Notes under the pieces: model-generated
What the model was told of the DNA's origin: nothing
The model's database searches: none
The model's input: the letters and a program-made list of their open reading frames with translations, nothing else
NCBI GenBank assembly: GCA_964597275.1
Contig: CAZQXS010000165.1
Location: 1 to 6,268, forward strand
Length of the DNA stretch: 6,268 nt
Reading direction: 5' to 3'
From: UBA8110 sp964597275
GTDB lineage: Bacteria > SAR324 > NAC60-12
Part shown: one piece after another, positions 4,694 through 6,268 of the stretch
Layout: each line of letters starts with the position of its first letter
Position numbering within the stretch: position 1 is the first letter of the stretch
Made by a program: the position numbers and the translations under genes

Positions 4694-6268
4694 CTAGGCC
4701 GTCTTCACCTCGTTTAGGCCAAGTTCCGACATCATCTTTTCCCGCATGACGAATTTCTGCGGCTTGCCTGTCACCGTCATTGGAAATTCCGAAACTGTGC
4801 GAACGAAGCGGGGCACCTTGAAATGGGCGGTCTGGCCGTCGCAGTGGGTACGGACATCTTCGAGAGACACCTGCGCGCCCTGAGTTGGGACGATCCAGGC
4901 ACAGATCTCTTCACCGTACTTTTCATCCGGAATCCCGAATACCTGTACGTCCTGGATTCCGGGATGACCGAGCAGGAACTCCTCAATTTCACGGGGGTAG
5001 ATATTCTCCCCGCCACGGATCAGCATGTCTTTGACCCGCCCGACGATATTGCAGTAGCCCTCTGAATCAATCGTCGCCAGATCACCGGTATGCATCCACC
5101 CATCGCTGTCGATTGATTTGGCGGTCTGTTCCGGGTCTTCCCAGTATTCCTGCATCACCAGATAGCCACGGGTGTAAAGTTCTCCCTGTTCACCGGTTGC
5201 CACGGTCTCGCCCGCCTCACCAACTACTTTGGCCTCGACGTGCGGGTGAATCCGCCCTACCGTTGAGACGCGCCGTTCGATGGGATCGTCGACCGCGCTC
5301 TGGAATGACACCGGACTGGTTTCGGTCATCCCGTAAGCAATGGTCATTTCCTTGAGGTGCATCTCTGAAATCACCTGCTTCATCAGTTGGATTGGACAAG
5401 GCGCACCGGCCATAATGCCGGTACGAAGTGTGCGCAGGTCAAACTGGCTGAAATCTGGCAAATTGACCATCGCACTGAACATGGTGGGAACACCATGCAC
5501 ACCGGTACAACGTTCCTGACGCAGGGTCTGAAGCGTCTGCAAAGCATCAAACCCCTCTCCGGGAAACACCATGGTACTTCCAGCTGTCACACAGGCGAGG
5601 TTACCCAGCACCATGCCGAAGCAGTGATAAAGTGGCACCGGTATGCACAATCGATCCTGGTGAGTCAGCCGCATGCAGTCTGCGACGAACCTGGCATTGT
5701 TGACGATGTTCCGGTGGGTCAGTGTGGCGGCCTTGGGCGAACCGGTCGTACCGGAGGTGAACTGCAGATTGATCGCGTCATCCGGAACCAGCGTAGCGCC
5801 GATCGCATCCAACCGCGCACGCTGTCCGGGCCCGCCTCGTGTCATCACGTCACTGAAGCAGAGCATGCCCGCTACTGGAGCATCACCAACCTGGATCACG
5901 CTCTTCAGCGATGGAAGATTCTTGGATTCCAGTTGACCGGGCTGACAGTGGCTAAGTTCCGGCGCAATATCCTGCAGCATTTCCAGGTATTGACTGGTCT
6001 TGAAGGAAACAGCACTGATCAGCGCCTTGACACCGGCCTTGGCCAGTGCGTATTGCAGCTCTGCCCGCCGATAGGCCGGGTTGATGTTGACCAGTATGGT
6101 ACCAATCCGCGCAGTAGCAAACTGGGCAAGGACCCACTCTGGCCGATTGGGGGCCCAGATACCGACTCTGTCTCCTTTCTCGACACCTATGGCCAGCAGG
6201 CCAGCAGCAAGCTCATCGACCTTTTTCGACAGCTGATCCCAGGTCCAGCGCTCTCCGGATTCAGAAAA
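4694..6268 (-). CDS. Acyl-CoA synthetase (AMP-binding, ACSF2/YngI-like), 5' end beyond the window
   Basis: The frame is open from the right edge to the TAG at 4694-4696, giving the C-terminal 524 residues. The start lies beyond 6268. The family is usually about 540-570 residues, so only some tens of residues should be missing. It belongs to the adenylate-forming superfamily, which activates fatty or other carboxylic acids to acyl-AMP and then acyl-CoA. In visible numbering, the P-loop TSGTTGSPK is at 171-179, the YGMTETSP acid/adenine motif at 312-319 and HTGD at 393-396. The hinge region GRVKDMLIRGGENIYP is at 410-425, and the catalytic lysine is K502 in TGKPQKF. The set is complete, and the TGKxQK ending and overall layout resemble medium-chain ACSF2/YngI-type ligases. 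Chain length and pathway cannot be read from the sequence. An ATG at 5978-5980 lies inside the conserved N-terminal domain and is not the start. Confidence 0.95.
   Translation of the reverse strand, partial: FSESGERWTWDQLSKKVDELAAGLLAIGVEKGDRVGIWAPNRPEWVLAQFATARIGTILVNINPAYRRAELQYALAKAGVKALISAVSFKTSQYLEMLQDIAPELSHCQPGQLESKNLPSLKSVIQVGDAPVAGMLCFSDVMTRGGPGQRARLDAIGATLVPDDAINLQFTSGTTGSPKAATLTHRNIVNNARFVADCMRLTHQDRLCIPVPLYHCFGMVLGNLACVTAGSTMVFPGEGFDALQTLQTLRQERCTGVHGVPTMFSAMVNLPDFSQFDLRTLRTGIMAGAPCPIQLMKQVISEMHLKEMTIAYGMTETSPVSFQSAVDDPIERRVSTVGRIHPHVEAKVVGEAGETVATGEQGELYTRGYLVMQEYWEDPEQTAKSIDSDGWMHTGDLATIDSEGYCNIVGRVKDMLIRGGENIYPREIEEFLLGHPGIQDVQVFGIPDEKYGEEICAWIVPTQGAQVSLEDVRTHCDGQTAHFKVPRFVRTVSEFPMTVTGKPQKFVMREKMMSELGLNEVKTA

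Overview
The window looks like accessory chromosome of a proteobacterium, most likely a gammaproteobacterium. The reasons are a DUF6279-type lipoprotein, a REP-like palindrome with a GCGGGC/GCCCGC core, a proteobacterial ACSF2/YngI-like acyl-CoA ligase and a hicBA toxin-antitoxin pair. No rRNA or tRNA gene, CRISPR array, transposase or integrase is visible.

Three compositional blocks follow one another. (1) Positions 1-2987 are GC-rich. They hold the last codons of a possible gene and a REP-like palindrome, then hicBA on the minus strand (89-504) with a possible promoter and operator. A possible 36-aa ORF (628-738) follows on the plus strand, then a minus-strand lipoprotein (753-1652). A tight plus-strand cluster of three genes comes next (1819-2987): a protein with an SNYFRV motif, a gamma-glutamylcyclotransferase-fold protein and a small membrane-anchored protein. 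(2) Positions 2988 to about 4690 are AT-rich. This block begins right after a stop codon and ends near the next one. It contains a 633-bp gene-poor stretch with C-runs, a 12-bp perfect tandem repeat and nested complementary arms. After that come an AT-rich lipoprotein gene (3621-4271) and, convergent to it, a short HNH nuclease (4391-4612) whose 5' end looks frameshifted. (3) Positions 4694-6268 return to moderate-high GC and carry the C-terminal 524 residues of an acyl-CoA synthetase on the minus strand, cut by the window edge.

Most genes appear functionally independent. Two groups look transcriptionally coupled. In hicB-hicA two bases separate stop and start. In the 1819-2693 pair two bases separate stop and start, and the 2751 gene follows after 57 bases. 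The AT-rich middle block has the look of a small horizontally acquired insert, bringing an HNH nuclease and an unrecognised lipoprotein. Its leader DNA (3233-3467) could encode a structured RNA, but that rests on complementarity found by eye only. Nothing here proves a new defence or mobile system. The most promising places for a closer look are 3131-3620, the HNH 5' end and the 1819-2987 cluster.
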